Source: a virus
IMG/VR virus record: IMGVR_UViG_3300017637_000006
Span: 1-46,470 of that record
Direction: 5' to 3' (one strand)
DNA length: 46,470 nt
The notes beneath the pieces were generated by a model. The model worked only from the letters and a program-made list of their open reading frames with translations. It had not been told where the DNA came from and ran no database searches. Every line of letters begins with the position of its first letter. Position 1 is the stretch's first letter. The translations under genes and the position numbers were made by a program. Below are positions 31,057 to 40,424 of this stretch, in pieces.

Positions 31057-33561
31057 ATGGACGTCGCCGCCCTTTCCCTCGCTGTCGATTCGAGCGACGT
31101 CGTCAAGGCGACGGCCGATCTCGACCGCTTCGCCGCGTCGGCAACCAAGGCAGGCGCTGCGGCTGGAAACCAGAATGGCTCGATCGCGCGGCTCGTCGCA
31201 TCGGTGCAGTCGACGAACGCCAAGCTGACCGCGCTGATCGGCGCCGTCGAAAAGCTCACCTCGTCGCAGAACGGTGCCGCAGCGGCGGCGCAGAACATGG
31301 CCAGCGCGAATGACAACGTGTCGCGCGCGCTCGGCATGGCCGATGCCCATGTCGTCGCCTACACCCAGCATCTCGCCGGGCTAGCCCGAGCCCAAGGCGA
31401 TGCGAACGCCCATGTCCTGGCCTATCGCAATCACCTGAAGAATGTCGGCGACACCGCGGACAAGACCACGACTGCGATCAAATTCACGGCGCGCGAGGGC
31501 CTGAACGCGTCGCGCCAGCTGGCCGATATTGGCGTCACCGCTGCCATGGGCATGAATCCGCTGCTCATCGCGCTGCAGCAGGGCCCGCAACTGTTCGACA
31601 TCCTGCAGGAAAAGGCGGTCGCGACGGGCTCGACCATCAGCGCGACGTTCCGCGCCGCCGCCGCCGCAGTGTGGGCCGCGATTGCCCCGCTTCTGGCCGT
31701 CATCCTTCCTATCGTCGCCGCGATCGGGCTCCTGGTCGCCGGGGTCGCTGCGCTGACCAGGCAGGCCAACGACGACTCCGGCCTCAAAAAGTACACGACC
31801 GCGATGGGCTATACCAAAGCGGAAGTTGAGAAGCTCAATGCCGTGACCGTCACTATGGGCGACACCGCGAAGGCGGTGTTCCAGGTCGGTTGGTCCCGCA
31901 TCGCGGACGCATTCGGAATCTCGACTGATGAGATGTCGAAGAAGTGGCAGGGCTTTCTGGACTGGCTGGCCACAGCCACGCGCGCAACCCTCGCCGGAAT
32001 CTATGCGGGGATCCTCGGCACCGAAGACCTGAAGCGCAACCTGATCAATGATACCCTGTCCGGAGATCTTGGCCTCGACACGATCACCAAGGGCTACAAG
32101 GAGCGGTACGCGCAGGCGCAGCGGTTCTTCGATGACGTCGCGAAACAGGGCGGGGCAAACGCCCGAAAGCGCCAGGATGAGATGGCGAAAGGCTTCTACG
32201 ACGCGCCGAGCGGCGGGGCGAAGTCCGACCCGCTAGGTGACATCCTGCGGGCCGCCCAAGCTGAGGTCAAAGCTGAGCAGTCACGCGCAGCTGCGGCCGG
32301 CTTGTCCGCGCGTGCTGCGGCCGAGTTGGAGCAGAAGACCAAGCTGCTCAACCAGATCGAGAAGGCGAAGATTCCGGTCACCGATGCGCTCCGCGAGAAG
32401 GTGGAAGGGCTGGCCAAGGCCTATGCCGATGCCAAGATGGCGGCGGATATCGCCTTTGCCGTGCAGGGCGTGACGGATGGCCTGCAGAAGCAGAACGATG
32501 CGATCAACGATCAGCTGGCGTTGGTCGGTCTGTACGGCGACGAGCTCACCGCCGTGCGCATTGAGTTGGAAGCGCTGGCCAAGGCCCGTGATGCCCTGCC
32601 CAAGGGAGAGGAACTATCTCCTGAGCAGCGTTCCGCAATTCGAAATGCGGTGCAGCCCGTCATTCGCGATCAGATCAATCTGGACCAGACCGCCCGCCTC
32701 GAAGCGATCCGCAAGGATGCCGAGGATTCCGCCTATGCGCTCGACCTGGAGCAGAAGGCGCTCCTGCTCACCGGGAAGGCTGCGCTCGAATACGCATTCA
32801 TCGCAGAGAAACTGAACGCAGCGAAGCGCGCGGGCATCGAGCTATCGCCTGCCGAGGTCACGGCGATCGAGGCAGCGGGCAAAGCATACGCCCAGCAGCG
32901 CTATGCCATCGACCAATCCGCGCGCGCCATCGCCGATGCTCGGGAAGTGACGCGCGGCTTCCTGTCCGACTGGATCAACGGGATGCGCCAGAGCGGCAAT
33001 GTCGTGAAGTCCTTTGCCGATGCCGCGGTGAACGCGCTCAATCGCATCATCGACAAGCTGCTTGACCGCGCGCTCGACAGCTTCCTCGACGGCCTGTTCA
33101 AACAGGGCGGCGGCGGGGGTGGTGGCGGTGGCGGCGATTGGCTGACCAGCGCCGCAAACTTCCTTTCCAGCATCCTGAAAAACGCCAACGGAAACGCGTT
33201 TGGAACGCCGCAGCGCTTCGCGAATGGCGGCGCCTTCACCAACACGATCGTCAACACGCCCACCCTGTTCCGCTACGCCAATGGTGCAGCGATCGGCGAG
33301 ATGGGTGAGGCCGGACCAGAGGCCATCATGCCGCTATCGCGGGGCCCCAATGGCAAGCTTGGTGTCCAGGCACACGGTGGCGGAGGCCGTCCCGTGGCGC
33401 ATATCACCATCCAACAGGATATCAGCCTGGCAGGCGCGATGATGCCAGAGGCCGTCATCGGCGTTGCTCAGCAGGCCGGCGCTGCAGCGGTTATGGAGAC
33501 GAAGCGCAACCTCGAGGTATGGCTGCGCGAGATCGACGTCGACGGGACCATCTCGACGTGA
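31057..33561 (+). CDS. Tail length tape measure protein
   Basis: An 834-residue protein, by far the longest helical gene after the chaperones. It has SVDSSDVVKATADLDRFAAS at the start, a predicted membrane-active region AVWAAIAPLLAVILPIVAAI (about 207-226), long coiled coils rich in Ala/Glu/Lys, a run of about ten Gly near residues 685-694 and the lambda-type C-terminus RFANGGAFTNTIVNTP and MGEAGPEAIMPLSRG. It sets tail length; by the usual 0.15 nm per residue this would give about 125 nm. The following gene overlaps as GTGA. Confidence 0.92.
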   Translation: MDVAALSLAVDSSDVVKATADLDRFAASATKAGAAAGNQNGSIARLVASVQSTNAKLTALIGAVEKLTSSQNGAAAAAQNMASANDNVSRALGMADAHVVAYTQHLAGLARAQGDANAHVLAYRNHLKNVGDTADKTTTAIKFTAREGLNASRQLADIGVTAAMGMNPLLIALQQGPQLFDILQEKAVATGSTISATFRAAAAAVWAAIAPLLAVILPIVAAIGLLVAGVAALTRQANDDSGLKKYTTAMGYTKAEVEKLNAVTVTMGDTAKAVFQVGWSRIADAFGISTDEMSKKWQGFLDWLATATRATLAGIYAGILGTEDLKRNLINDTLSGDLGLDTITKGYKERYAQAQRFFDDVAKQGGANARKRQDEMAKGFYDAPSGGAKSDPLGDILRAAQAEVKAEQSRAAAAGLSARAAAELEQKTKLLNQIEKAKIPVTDALREKVEGLAKAYADAKMAADIAFAVQGVTDGLQKQNDAINDQLALVGLYGDELTAVRIELEALAKARDALPKGEELSPEQRSAIRNAVQPVIRDQINLDQTARLEAIRKDAEDSAYALDLEQKALLLTGKAALEYAFIAEKLNAAKRAGIELSPAEVTAIEAAGKAYAQQRYAIDQSARAIADAREVTRGFLSDWINGMRQSGNVVKSFADAAVNALNRIIDKLLDRALDSFLDGLFKQGGGGGGGGGGDWLTSAANFLSSILKNANGNAFGTPQRFANGGAFTNTIVNTPTLFRYANGAAIGEMGEAGPEAIMPLSRGPNGKLGVQAHGGGGRPVAHITIQQDISLAGAMMPEAVIGVAQQAGAAAVMETKRNLEVWLREIDVDGTIST

Positions 33562-34220
33562 CGAAGATCTACCAGTTCCCGACTTTCCGGATCGAAACCC
33601 AGCTGTTCCACTCGCCCGGCGCTGGGTATGATGGCGGACTGACCTCCGGCGGCGCGCAGTTCATCACGCCCGAACCGGGCGGCTTCGCGATGCTTGAATT
33701 GGCCCCGGCAACGATCGACACCGAATGGACCGCGCCGGTCGCATCGTGGCTCATGTCCAAGATCAGCGGCCAGGTCTTCCGGGTCCGCCTCGCACCGTCG
33801 CCACAGGTGGCGTTCAGCAAGCAGCGCGGCATGCTGGCGGTGCCATGGGACAATGGCCAGACCTGGTCGAACCAGGAAAACTGGGACGGCGACTTCACCG
33901 CCGTCTATTCGGCCCCGGCGCTGAAAGGCGCGTTGGAGGTCGGTCTCGACCTCACCGGGGTCGGCCCGATCGTTTCGCCCGGTCACGTCATTGGGCACGC
34001 CTATGACACCTATCTGGTCGACGAAATCGTCTACTCCGGCGACACCGCGACGGCTCTCCTGGACAGGCCGTTGCGCCGCAACATTGCCGGCGGGGACAAT
34101 TGCTATTTGCGCCCGTGGTTCACGGGTCGGATCAGTAACGGGTCGGAGATCCGAGCGGCATACAACAATCTCGGCCACGTCACCCCGGGCAAGATCGTGC
34201 TGCACGAGGCCATCCTGTGA
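33558..34220 (+). CDS. Minor tail protein (distal tail, 220 aa)
   Basis: A 220-residue protein starting at GTG 33558. It is beta-rich (YQFPTFRIETQLFHSPGAG, WTAPVASWLMSKISGQVFRV) with Trp-rich middle stretches and is probably the distal tail or baseplate hub protein that joins tube to tip. The position between tape measure and the gene pair ending in the tip protein is that of lambda gpM/gpL-type proteins. A longer start at 33519 would only add an Arg-rich leader. Family uncertain. Confidence 0.65.
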   Translation: MTKIYQFPTFRIETQLFHSPGAGYDGGLTSGGAQFITPEPGGFAMLELAPATIDTEWTAPVASWLMSKISGQVFRVRLAPSPQVAFSKQRGMLAVPWDNGQTWSNQENWDGDFTAVYSAPALKGALEVGLDLTGVGPIVSPGHVIGHAYDTYLVDEIVYSGDTATALLDRPLRRNIAGGDNCYLRPWFTGRISNGSEIRAAYNNLGHVTPGKIVLHEAIL

Positions 34221-34876
34221 GCGCCTTCTACGACCAGATCGACGAGCTGCTCGGCGCCGCCGACGACGTGACCGATATCGTCGCAACCGCGCGGAAGTGC
34301 TGGCTATACGATTTCGAAGGCGACCCGGTGCGGATCTGGGACGGGCAGGGTCCTTTCACCGACAGCGAGGGCAATGAATGGCTCGGCACGATCGATCCCA
34401 ACGGCGTGAATGTGCACAAAACGCCGTCACTGCAGGACGGCCGCGACGGGACCAGCGCGTCCTATACCTTTTCGCTGAACATTCCCTCGTTTCCCGGCGG
34501 TGAGGCGCTGGAGCTGTACAATGCGCTCAAGGCGGACCAGTCCAAGGTCTTCGGCCGGAAACTGACCTGCTACATCGTGCTGTTCATCGAGGGTGAAGGG
34601 CTCCGTCCCGGCACCCCGCTCTCGTTCTACAAAGAGATGACAATGTTCTCTCCGAAGTTCTCGGAGTCGATCAGTCGCGCCGCATCCGGAACAGTGATGA
34701 AGGCGTACACGGTGTCGATCACCGCAAAGGACAGCAATCACGGCCGCAGCGAGACGCCGGATCGCACCTACGCCGACACGATGCAGAAGCGCCGCGCGAT
34801 CGAGCTCGGGGTTTCGGTCGATCGCGGGGCAGAATACCTCGTGACGCTCGCCAACCGCACTTATCAGGTGCCGTGA
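34217..34876 (+). CDS. Minor tail protein (219 aa, gpL-like position)
   Basis: A 219-residue protein starting at GTG 34217 (GTGA overlap). CWLYDFEGDPVRIWDGQGPF and FTDSEGNEWLGTIDPNGVNV open it, then SLNIPSFPGGEALELYNALK and MTMFSPKFSESISRAASGTV. The pattern is that of small beta-barrel tail proteins in which other phages bind an iron-sulfur cluster (lambda gpL), but the cysteines needed for that are missing (only two, far apart). It likely forms part of the baseplate ring. Confidence 0.6.
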   Translation: MSAFYDQIDELLGAADDVTDIVATARKCWLYDFEGDPVRIWDGQGPFTDSEGNEWLGTIDPNGVNVHKTPSLQDGRDGTSASYTFSLNIPSFPGGEALELYNALKADQSKVFGRKLTCYIVLFIEGEGLRPGTPLSFYKEMTMFSPKFSESISRAASGTVMKAYTVSITAKDSNHGRSETPDRTYADTMQKRRAIELGVSVDRGAEYLVTLANRTYQVP

Positions 34877-35259
34877 TGGACCTTGTCGACGCGACGCTTC
34901 GAGAATGGCGTACCGGCGAGCATGTCTACGGGCAGAGCGACTGCATGCTGTCGATCGGCAAGTATCTCGCGGCGGCCGGCGCGCTCGACATCACGCATCG
35001 GTTCCTTGGCCGCTATGACGACGAGGCCGGCGCACATGCAATGATGGCAGCACATGGCGGCGCTGCGGGCCTGATTGCTGCGACAGGCGTTCGTGCGGTC
35101 GACGATGTGCCTCGCCGTGGCGACGTGCTGGCGCTGGAATGCGGCCCCCACATGATCGGCGCTCTTTGTACCGGCGGGATGGTCGCCGTCAGGCTCGATC
35201 GCGGCGTTGCGGAGGCGGCATTGCGGCTCGTTCGCTGGCACGGGGTGTGGCGGCCATGA
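34876..35259 (+). CDS. DUF6950/NlpC-P60-like tail protein
   Basis: A 127-residue protein, starting at ATG 34876 or GTG 34873 one codon earlier. HVYGQSDCMLSIGKYLAAAG with its conserved Y-G-x-x-D-C, then HGGAAGLIAATGVRAVDDVP and PRRGDVLALECGPHMIGALC recall NlpC/P60 cysteine peptidases, placed as lambda gpK between gpL and gpI/J. Cys24 (from the DC motif) and His in GPHMIG are candidate catalytic residues. Such proteins cleave peptidoglycan during DNA entry. It could also be the inactive DUF6950 relative. Confidence 0.7.
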   Translation: MDLVDATLREWRTGEHVYGQSDCMLSIGKYLAAAGALDITHRFLGRYDDEAGAHAMMAAHGGAAGLIAATGVRAVDDVPRRGDVLALECGPHMIGALCTGGMVAVRLDRGVAEAALRLVRWHGVWRP

Positions 35260-37406
35260 AAGCGGTTCGAGGCGTCCTTAACTTCGTCACCGCTGGCGCG
35301 CTTGGCCTTGCCGACCAGCGGATCGGCAACGCGATCCGAACTATCGGCTTCACCGTCGTCGGGACGTTTCTTGGCGGCCCTCTGGGGGCGTCTATCGGCG
35401 CCGCGCTGGCCGGTGGCCTGAACAGCCTGCTCACACCGAGCCGGAGTGCGCCCCCGATGGAGGCGGGCAAGTTCAACGTTCGCATCACTGAGCCGCCGCG
35501 CTGGCTGAATGCTGGCCTCGCGCGGCAAGGTGGCGGCGCTATGTTCGGTGAGTTCGACAGCCAGGGCAGATGGTGGATGCTTATCGTCCATAGCGATGAG
35601 ATTCTGCATCCGGGCTACAAGTATCTCCTCGACGAGCAGGTCGTGACGCTCGATGGCGCCGGCTATGTGTTCCAGAAGGAATTCAGGCTCAAGACCAACA
35701 AGGAAAAGGATCCCGCGACCTCCGACGGCGAGGGTAAGGGTTATGTCCGGATCTGGACCACGACCTATAGCGAAACCGACCCCACACCACCCCGCATCGC
35801 GGCATTGGACGCAGCCTTTCCCAGCAAATGGACCAGCGACCACCGCCTTGTCGGGACGACGTTCAGCGTGGTCTGCATCGACGCGATTGAAGTGGAGCAC
35901 CGCTACAAGATTTTTCGCTGGCGCGGCCCATTCGGCCTCGGGGAGCCCTCGCTCAGTGTGATTGGCGACTGGGCCAATGCCTATGACCCGCGCGACGAGA
36001 CGCAAACGCTCGGTGACCGCTCAACCTATAAGCCGACGCGCAACGCTGCGTTGATCTGGGCATGGTTCCGGACTCACCCGTATGGCCGGAACAAGCCCGA
36101 GAGCAGCATCAACTGGGAGCGCATGGCTGAACAGGCCGATATCTGCGATCAGGATGTCGACGGCATCGAAGGCACGCAGAAGCGCTACGAGGCAGGCCTC
36201 GCGATCATCGATTCGAAGCGCCGTGCCGATGCCGAGAAGGAAATCCTGCTGGCCTGCGATGGGCAGATCGTGTTCGACGAAGACGGCAAGTCGTGGATGC
36301 GCGTCGGGCACTGGGCGGAGCCGACGCTTTCGTTCAGCCGCAATCGCGACATCATGACCATGTCCTCGATGGAAGCGCAGGACGGGGAGAGCGAAACCCA
36401 GGGCGTTATCGTTCGCTATCTCGACCCCGACGCGAACATGACGGTGCAGCCGTCTGCGGCGTGGCTCAATCCGCTCTACTATGACCCGGCGACGACCCCG
36501 CGTTTCCTGATGGTCGATATCCAGGCCTGCCATAACCACAACCAGGCGATGCGCCTGGCCAAGGGCATTGGCATGCGTTCGCAACCCCGCCACAAGATCG
36601 CACCCACGGTCAACCTGCGCGGGCTTCGCGCTCGCCATGAACGCATCGTCGAGATCCGGTACGACAATACCTTCGACGGCGATTACGAAATCGCGACCCC
36701 GGTCGAAATGGACGGGGCGGGCATCTTCACGGCGTTCGGAGCCGTGCCGATTAACTCGAGCCGGTGGACCCTGCTTCCCGGCGAGGAGCAGCCCAAGCCT
36801 GTAGTTGACGGGTCCGGAGCCGCTGTCACCTATCCAGCGATCACCGGCGAGACCGTGTCGGTTGTCGATGGCGCGATCAAGATCGAGTTCCCGGCGCTAC
36901 CGCGCGCCGATGCGACCTATATCGCCGAATACATTCTCACCTCCGATATTACCGGCGACCCCAGCGACCCATGGATCGCAATGTCGATCAACGTGACGAC
37001 GGCGATCAGCGGACTTTTGCTGAGCGGTGAGAGCTACACGGTCCGGTACCGCTATGTCACCGCATCCGGTAATGGCCCGGCATGGGAATACAGTACCGCA
37101 TCGACTACTGCGGTCCTGCCCCCATCCTCCGGCCTAGCGGTCGAAGGCGGCGTCGGTGAGGCTGTGGTTACGTGGAAAAACCCGAACGATTTGCGGTTTT
37201 TCTCGACCGACATCTGGCGCGGCACGAGCAACGTTTTCGGTTCCGCCACCAAAATCATCGATGGCTACCCCGGCGGCGTTGGGCAGGTGCAGTCGATCAC
37301 GGACACCCCGCTAAGCCCGGGCACCTATTACTATTGGGTCGTCGCCACCGATGGCGGAGCGCTTGAGGCCGCGCCGCTCGGGCCAGCCAGCGATACCGTC
37401 ACCTGA
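35256..37406 (+). CDS. Tail tip / host-specificity protein (gpJ-like)
   Basis: A 716-residue protein starting at ATG 35256 (ATGA overlap). The first 70 residues are hydrophobic and Gly-rich (LNFVTAGALGLADQRIGNAI, FLGGPLGASIGAALAGGLNS), as in lambda gpI/J-type proteins that meet the tape measure. Residues about 95-480 contain the mixed-fold hub (VVTLDGAGYVFQKEFRL, MRVGHWAEPTLSFSRNRD). The C-terminal part holds two fibronectin III-type repeats (SGESYTVRYRYVTASGNGPA and GGVGEAVVTWKNPNDLRFFS). It forms the trimer at the tail tip on which fibres attach. Confidence 0.85.
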   Translation: MKAVRGVLNFVTAGALGLADQRIGNAIRTIGFTVVGTFLGGPLGASIGAALAGGLNSLLTPSRSAPPMEAGKFNVRITEPPRWLNAGLARQGGGAMFGEFDSQGRWWMLIVHSDEILHPGYKYLLDEQVVTLDGAGYVFQKEFRLKTNKEKDPATSDGEGKGYVRIWTTTYSETDPTPPRIAALDAAFPSKWTSDHRLVGTTFSVVCIDAIEVEHRYKIFRWRGPFGLGEPSLSVIGDWANAYDPRDETQTLGDRSTYKPTRNAALIWAWFRTHPYGRNKPESSINWERMAEQADICDQDVDGIEGTQKRYEAGLAIIDSKRRADAEKEILLACDGQIVFDEDGKSWMRVGHWAEPTLSFSRNRDIMTMSSMEAQDGESETQGVIVRYLDPDANMTVQPSAAWLNPLYYDPATTPRFLMVDIQACHNHNQAMRLAKGIGMRSQPRHKIAPTVNLRGLRARHERIVEIRYDNTFDGDYEIATPVEMDGAGIFTAFGAVPINSSRWTLLPGEEQPKPVVDGSGAAVTYPAITGETVSVVDGAIKIEFPALPRADATYIAEYILTSDITGDPSDPWIAMSINVTTAISGLLLSGESYTVRYRYVTASGNGPAWEYSTASTTAVLPPSSGLAVEGGVGEAVVTWKNPNDLRFFSTDIWRGTSNVFGSATKIIDGYPGGVGQVQSITDTPLSPGTYYYWVVATDGGALEAAPLGPASDTVT

Positions 37407-37442
37407 CCGACTTTCCTGATATTGCGTCAGCCTTGAATAAAG

Positions 37443-37474
37443 TTACGCTCAACGGTAGGTTAGCGCAGTAATAT
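37443..37474 (+). promoter_or_regulatory. Weak promoter-like element before the fibre gene
   Basis: TTACGCTCAA (37443-37452) with AATAAAG upstream matches 14 of 17 bases with the segment at the portal promoter-like element, and TAATAT (37469-37474) precedes the start. The spacing between boxes is 20 bases, longer than normal. It may be a derived late-control site rather than a working sigma70 promoter. Confidence 0.25.
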
Positions 37475-37491
37475 TTCAAAGGATGTGCGCG

Positions 37492-40080
37492 GTGGGTGCA
37501 ATCGAGACGGCTCGGGATGCTCTGTTTGGCAACCCGCCAAATCCCGCACAAGAGCCTTCGCGAGAGGGCATGCTGGCCGCTGTCACCGAGCTCGCCGACT
37601 CCGTTGCGACCGTGGGCCTTGGCGCGCTGCTTAGCGCGACCTTCACCACGCTCGCCTCCGCCAACGCAAACCTCACCTATGATGCCGGGTCGGTCGCGCT
37701 CATTTATGACGACACCGTAAATGACCTTGCAGTTAAATCCGGCGCGAGTGGATCCGGCTCATGGACGCTGACCACGATCCTCCGAGATGCGCTGGGCGGC
37801 GCGAGCTACGCGAGCCTTGCAATGGACTGGGCGAGCAAACCGAGCGGAGAGGTAGACCCTGCTTACCCGGGGCTGCTGTCGGCGCTGCAATATGCACAGA
37901 ACGCCGCAGCAGTTCTCGCGGACCCAGATTTCGTTGCGGTCACCGCCGCCCTGAATGCCATCGGCACGGTCGCGGATGGCATTGATGACGTGAACGCCGT
38001 AGCCGCCGGAATTGCCGCGGTTGAGGTGGTCGCGGACAACATCGATGACATCACTGCGCTGGTTGCGCCTGTCGCGCCAGTCACCCTCTACCTGACCCGC
38101 ACACTGACCGGCGACGATCTGCGCCGCCATATCTACGCCGAGATAGACTCGCCCGACCTGATGGCGAGTGTCATTACGATCCCGTCGAACAGCGAAGAAG
38201 CGCTGCCGCTGGGAGCGGCGTTCGCCGGCACCAACACCGGCACAGGCTTGATCCAATTCGCATCCGACGCAACCGGTGATGCCGTCATCACCCCGGCGAA
38301 GGCTGGCTATCTGTATGTCCCGCCTGGCGGCTCGTTCCGGCTAGAGCAGCGCACGACCGATAATTGGGTGCTGTCGGGCGACCTGAGCAACGAAGCGAAC
38401 GCCTTCACGGTCAAGCTGTTCTTCGACCCATCCACCGACGCAGCGGCGTTTCAGGAGCGCACGGGTGCATCTGCGACCACGGCGGCGGGTGACGGCGATG
38501 TCATGGGTACGCTGGTCAACAAGGGGACGCATGGCGGCTATGCGGTCGCGCGCACCGATGTTCGCCGCCCGACGCGCGAGATCGACGCGGACGGCTTCTG
38601 GCGGTTCGTCACGGACGGCAACTCGACCGCGAGCGATGCCGACTTCCTCGAAATTCAGGGCGTCGAGATCGACTTCACCAAGCTGAACCTATTCGTCGCG
38701 TTCCAGCAGCTTTCCTATGGGTACGCGGACGGCATCGTTTCGCTTTCGCAGATTGGCCAATCTGGCGACGTTAGCAACAGCGCGTTTGCGGTTTCGCAGA
38801 CCGCTCTTTCGGCATCCATCCCGACCGACTTCGCGTTCCAAATGGGGGTGTCTCCAAATCGACTGAGTGCCAACGTCGCCGGGGTTAATCCCGAGCGCGT
38901 GCACGTCATGGAATGGCGTAAAACAGCCAACAACGTCGCGGCAACGATCACCGTGGACGGGTTCGAGATTACCAGTTCGGGCGCCGTCGGCCTTCCCGCG
39001 CTCGCGAACACGACCGCCCTCGTAACTGCGACCGTGCGTCTTATCATGGGCGCGAATCCCGGCAACGAAGGCCAGAACGGCGCGATCCAGCACAGCAACA
39101 CGGCATTCTATGGCGTCATCGCAACCGACGCCGTGTTGAACACGACGCAACGCGCTTCGATCCGCGCATATCTGGAAAGCAAGGCGCACGCGGCGATTCC
39201 AGACCTTCCCAGCTATGCCGATCTGACCGCGCTTGAGACCGCGCGCACGACGCTGATTACCGAAGTGTTTGGCAGCGGCACGCTCCCGACCGATCTGGCG
39301 ACGCTGGCAACCGACGCCGCGCCGCCGCTGACCGGCTTGACCAACCTTGCCAGCGTCCAGAAAATGACGATCCCCGGCGAGGCGGACACCAATATCAAGC
39401 CGCGCCTCTGGACCCCGAACAGCCCGCGCACCGATGTAGTCGCGCTGGTGTGGGCGGGTCACGCGGCGGGTTGGGGCGCGAACGGCATCCGCGATCAGGT
39501 CATTCAGCCGATGCTGGCGGCTGGCGTCCCGATTGTGTCGATGGTCCTGCCCGATGGGCCGAACGATTACACGTCGGGAAGTCCGGCCAATCATGCCACG
39601 AACCTGACCCCGTATGCCGAATGGGTGCGCCAGGCCGTGGTCGCAGTCAACACGCTGCTTGACCGGTATCCGGGTGCAGAAGTCATTATGACCGGCATTT
39701 CGGGCGGCGGCTGGGCGACGATGCTCTGTGCCGCGATCGACGCGCGCATCACGAAGTCGGTCCAGTTCGTCGGATCGATGCCGTCCGACCGCTACGTCAA
39801 TGTCGATTACGAACAGTGGCACACGCAGATCACGGCGGATTACTACGACCTGTATCTGATGGCCGCTGCGGATGGTCGGCGCCACCTGCAAATCCTGCAC
39901 GAGTTCGATGACGCTGGGTTCAGCCGCGCCGCCTATGAAGCGCAGCCGCCCTATGCTGAAGGGTTGGCGGCGCTCGCTGCTGACCTTGACGGCTTCTACG
40001 AGTTGCAAATCCTCGACGGCCATTCGGCACACGCTATCAATGCGGAAGACCGCGCGATCCTCATGGCCGAACTTCCATGA
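37492..40080 (+). CDS. Tail fibre with C-terminal alpha/beta-hydrolase (esterase-like) domain
   Basis: An 862-residue protein starting at GTG 37492 with AAAGGA 8 bases upstream; ATG 37483 lacks spacing for a ribosome site. The N-terminal 200 residues (LFGNPPNPAQEPSREGMLAA) bind the tail. A lectin-like domain lies about 320-580. From about residue 620 an alpha/beta-hydrolase follows: nucleophile elbow GISGGG with Ser737, an acidic pair Asp806/Asp807 in HEFDDAG, and His844/His847 in GHSAHA, plus the segment VWAGHAAGWG. It probably deacetylates or cleaves a host surface polysaccharide. The triad assignment is by eye. Confidence 0.8.
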   Translation: MGAIETARDALFGNPPNPAQEPSREGMLAAVTELADSVATVGLGALLSATFTTLASANANLTYDAGSVALIYDDTVNDLAVKSGASGSGSWTLTTILRDALGGASYASLAMDWASKPSGEVDPAYPGLLSALQYAQNAAAVLADPDFVAVTAALNAIGTVADGIDDVNAVAAGIAAVEVVADNIDDITALVAPVAPVTLYLTRTLTGDDLRRHIYAEIDSPDLMASVITIPSNSEEALPLGAAFAGTNTGTGLIQFASDATGDAVITPAKAGYLYVPPGGSFRLEQRTTDNWVLSGDLSNEANAFTVKLFFDPSTDAAAFQERTGASATTAAGDGDVMGTLVNKGTHGGYAVARTDVRRPTREIDADGFWRFVTDGNSTASDADFLEIQGVEIDFTKLNLFVAFQQLSYGYADGIVSLSQIGQSGDVSNSAFAVSQTALSASIPTDFAFQMGVSPNRLSANVAGVNPERVHVMEWRKTANNVAATITVDGFEITSSGAVGLPALANTTALVTATVRLIMGANPGNEGQNGAIQHSNTAFYGVIATDAVLNTTQRASIRAYLESKAHAAIPDLPSYADLTALETARTTLITEVFGSGTLPTDLATLATDAAPPLTGLTNLASVQKMTIPGEADTNIKPRLWTPNSPRTDVVALVWAGHAAGWGANGIRDQVIQPMLAAGVPIVSMVLPDGPNDYTSGSPANHATNLTPYAEWVRQAVVAVNTLLDRYPGAEVIMTGISGGGWATMLCAAIDARITKSVQFVGSMPSDRYVNVDYEQWHTQITADYYDLYLMAAADGRRHLQILHEFDDAGFSRAAYEAQPPYAEGLAALAADLDGFYELQILDGHSAHAINAEDRAILMAELP

Positions 40081-40424
40081 CCGACTCCGGCAACGCGGCA
40101 CAGGTGCGCATGGTCGCCGAACAGGTGGCGGACGCGGCAATCAAGCGATTTACGCAGGAGTATCCATTGCCGCCGCCGAAAGCCGAAATCCCCGCGCCGC
40201 TCAAATGGGCCGCCGCAATTGTTGCAACCCTGTTCACCACAGGGGTCGCCGGGCTGGCGTTCTGGCTCGTTTCCAGCGTGGGGTCGATGCAGGTGACCTT
40301 AGGGCGCATGGACGAGCGGATGCAGCAGGACATCACCGGGCAGCGTGTCGCCGAAAACCAGAAGCGGATCGAGAAGCTCGAGGAGCGGGTGACGAGCCTC
40401 GAGCAGGGGAAGGTTGGGAAATGA
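40077..40424 (+). CDS. Membrane protein with coiled coil (lysis region)
   Basis: A 115-residue protein overlapping the fibre gene by ATGA. One transmembrane segment (LKWAAAIVATLFTTGVAGLA, about 43-66) separates a short charged N-terminus from a coiled coil (MDERMQQDITGQRVAENQKR, IEKLEERVTSLEQ). This shape matches hemolysin XhlA-like or i-spanin-like phage proteins that sit beside endolysin. It probably acts in the inner membrane at lysis. Confidence 0.65.
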   Translation: MTDSGNAAQVRMVAEQVADAAIKRFTQEYPLPPPKAEIPAPLKWAAAIVATLFTTGVAGLAFWLVSSVGSMQVTLGRMDERMQQDITGQRVAENQKRIEKLEERVTSLEQGKVGK

